64,000 bases of DNA from Ramlibacter agri (GTDB lineage: Bacteria > Pseudomonadota > Gammaproteobacteria > Burkholderiales > Burkholderiaceae_C), in the NCBI RefSeq assembly GCF_012927085.1, contig NZ_JABBFX010000001.1, forward strand, positions 930,001 to 994,000. Direction: 5' to 3'. This document shows, one piece after another, positions 63,861 through 64,000 of the stretch (position 1 is its first letter; each line of letters opens with the position of its first letter). Below the pieces are notes generated by a model, which saw only the letters and a program-made list of their open reading frames with translations, was not told the DNA's origin and did no database searches. Made by a program: the position numbers and the translations under genes.

Positions 63861-64000
63861 ATGCAAGCCACCGAACTCGACCAAGACCTGGCAAACAACG
63901 ACCTGGGCCCATTGGCCTGGGTTCTGGACGAGCTGCGCAAGTCGCTCGAGTCCGCTTCGTCCGCGCTGCGGCGCTTCGTGCGCGATACCGCGCAGGCCCG
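63861..64000 (+). CDS. pilL: Start of the Pil-Chp hybrid histidine kinase, truncated by window
   Basis: An ATG at 63861 opens a frame to the window edge (46 complete codons: MQATELDQDLANNDLGPLAW and onward). The N-terminus WVLDELRKSLESASSALRRF fits the first helical domain of PilL/ChpA, a CheA-type kinase with several phosphotransfer domains. It is placed right after pilJ, as expected; the rest lies outside. Confidence 0.75.
   Translation, partial: MQATELDQDLANNDLGPLAWVLDELRKSLESASSALRRFVRDTAQA

Noticed and set aside
60899..63940. 1013-codon open frame antisense to pilH, pilI and pilJ
   Set aside because: It is composed of Gly/Leu/Gln/His bias produced by the opposite strand of chemotaxis genes; it crosses three well-supported genes.

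Overview
The window looks like chromosomal DNA of a high-GC betaproteobacterium of the order Burkholderiales, most likely Comamonadaceae (Ramlibacter/Variovorax-like). This rests on the many Bug/TctC-type solute receptors, the lysine/alanine-rich histone H1-like protein ending in [11 protein letters not shown], and several recognisable gene blocks: ffh facing ccsA-like/PP0621/pilS/pilR/ampD, dusB-fis-purH, and rubredoxin-pilG-pilH-pilI-pilJ-pilL. No phage, plasmid, transposase or CRISPR array is visible. Gene density is high, and most long open frames on the opposite strand are GC-driven shadows.

Layout. 1-4.4 kb: a truncated FecR-like protein, then an MCE/Mla-type lipid transport operon (permease, MlaD-like protein, lipoprotein; no ATPase). 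4.4-10.5 kb: AlkB-like dioxygenase, histone H1-like protein, and class Ia ribonucleotide reductase (nrdA, nrdB) with an unusual regulatory region. 10.5-16.7 kb: ampD, pilR, pilS, PP0621-like protein and a ccsA-like gene on the minus strand, diverging from ffh. 16.8-28.8 kb: an accessory catabolic region with an M20 amidohydrolase, four Bug receptors, a crotonase, an NDP-forming acyl-CoA ligase, a family III CoA transferase, an AtuA/DUF4387 pair and a LysR regulator. 28.9-37.3 kb: opgH, opgG, and the glrR-qseG-glrK envelope-stress operon behind miaB. 37.3-40.5 kb: small secreted proteins, PEBP, tRNA-Met, and an ECF sigma factor with a membrane partner. 40.6-44.1 kb: phenylacetate genes (crotonase, paaG, paaI, paaK). 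44-57.4 kb: DUF3108 protein, M61 peptidase, dsbC, Ubi-type hydroxylase, MOSC protein, degenerate GGDEF protein, ychF, lipoproteins, YqaA-like protein, dusB-fis-purH. 57.5-64 kb: hemL, thiD, rubredoxin and the twitching-motility chemosensory operon, cut by the window end.

The most interesting points are regulatory. (1) A near-perfect sigma-54 promoter lies directly before opgG. Two TGTC-N10-GACA sites, the motif reported for enterobacterial GlrR, lie about 95 and 160 bp upstream of it, and the upstream neighbour is the glrK-qseG-glrR operon itself. This suggests that GlrK/GlrR controls osmoregulated periplasmic glucan synthesis. (2) nrdA has two pairs of NrdR-like boxes, each with exactly 31 bp between box starts, and a roughly 270-nt leader that holds a 44-codon small ORF. 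(3) The nrdA-nrdB gap can form two mutually exclusive hairpins next to the nrdB start. Gene calls rest on reading the sequence and on family knowledge; no database search was run.
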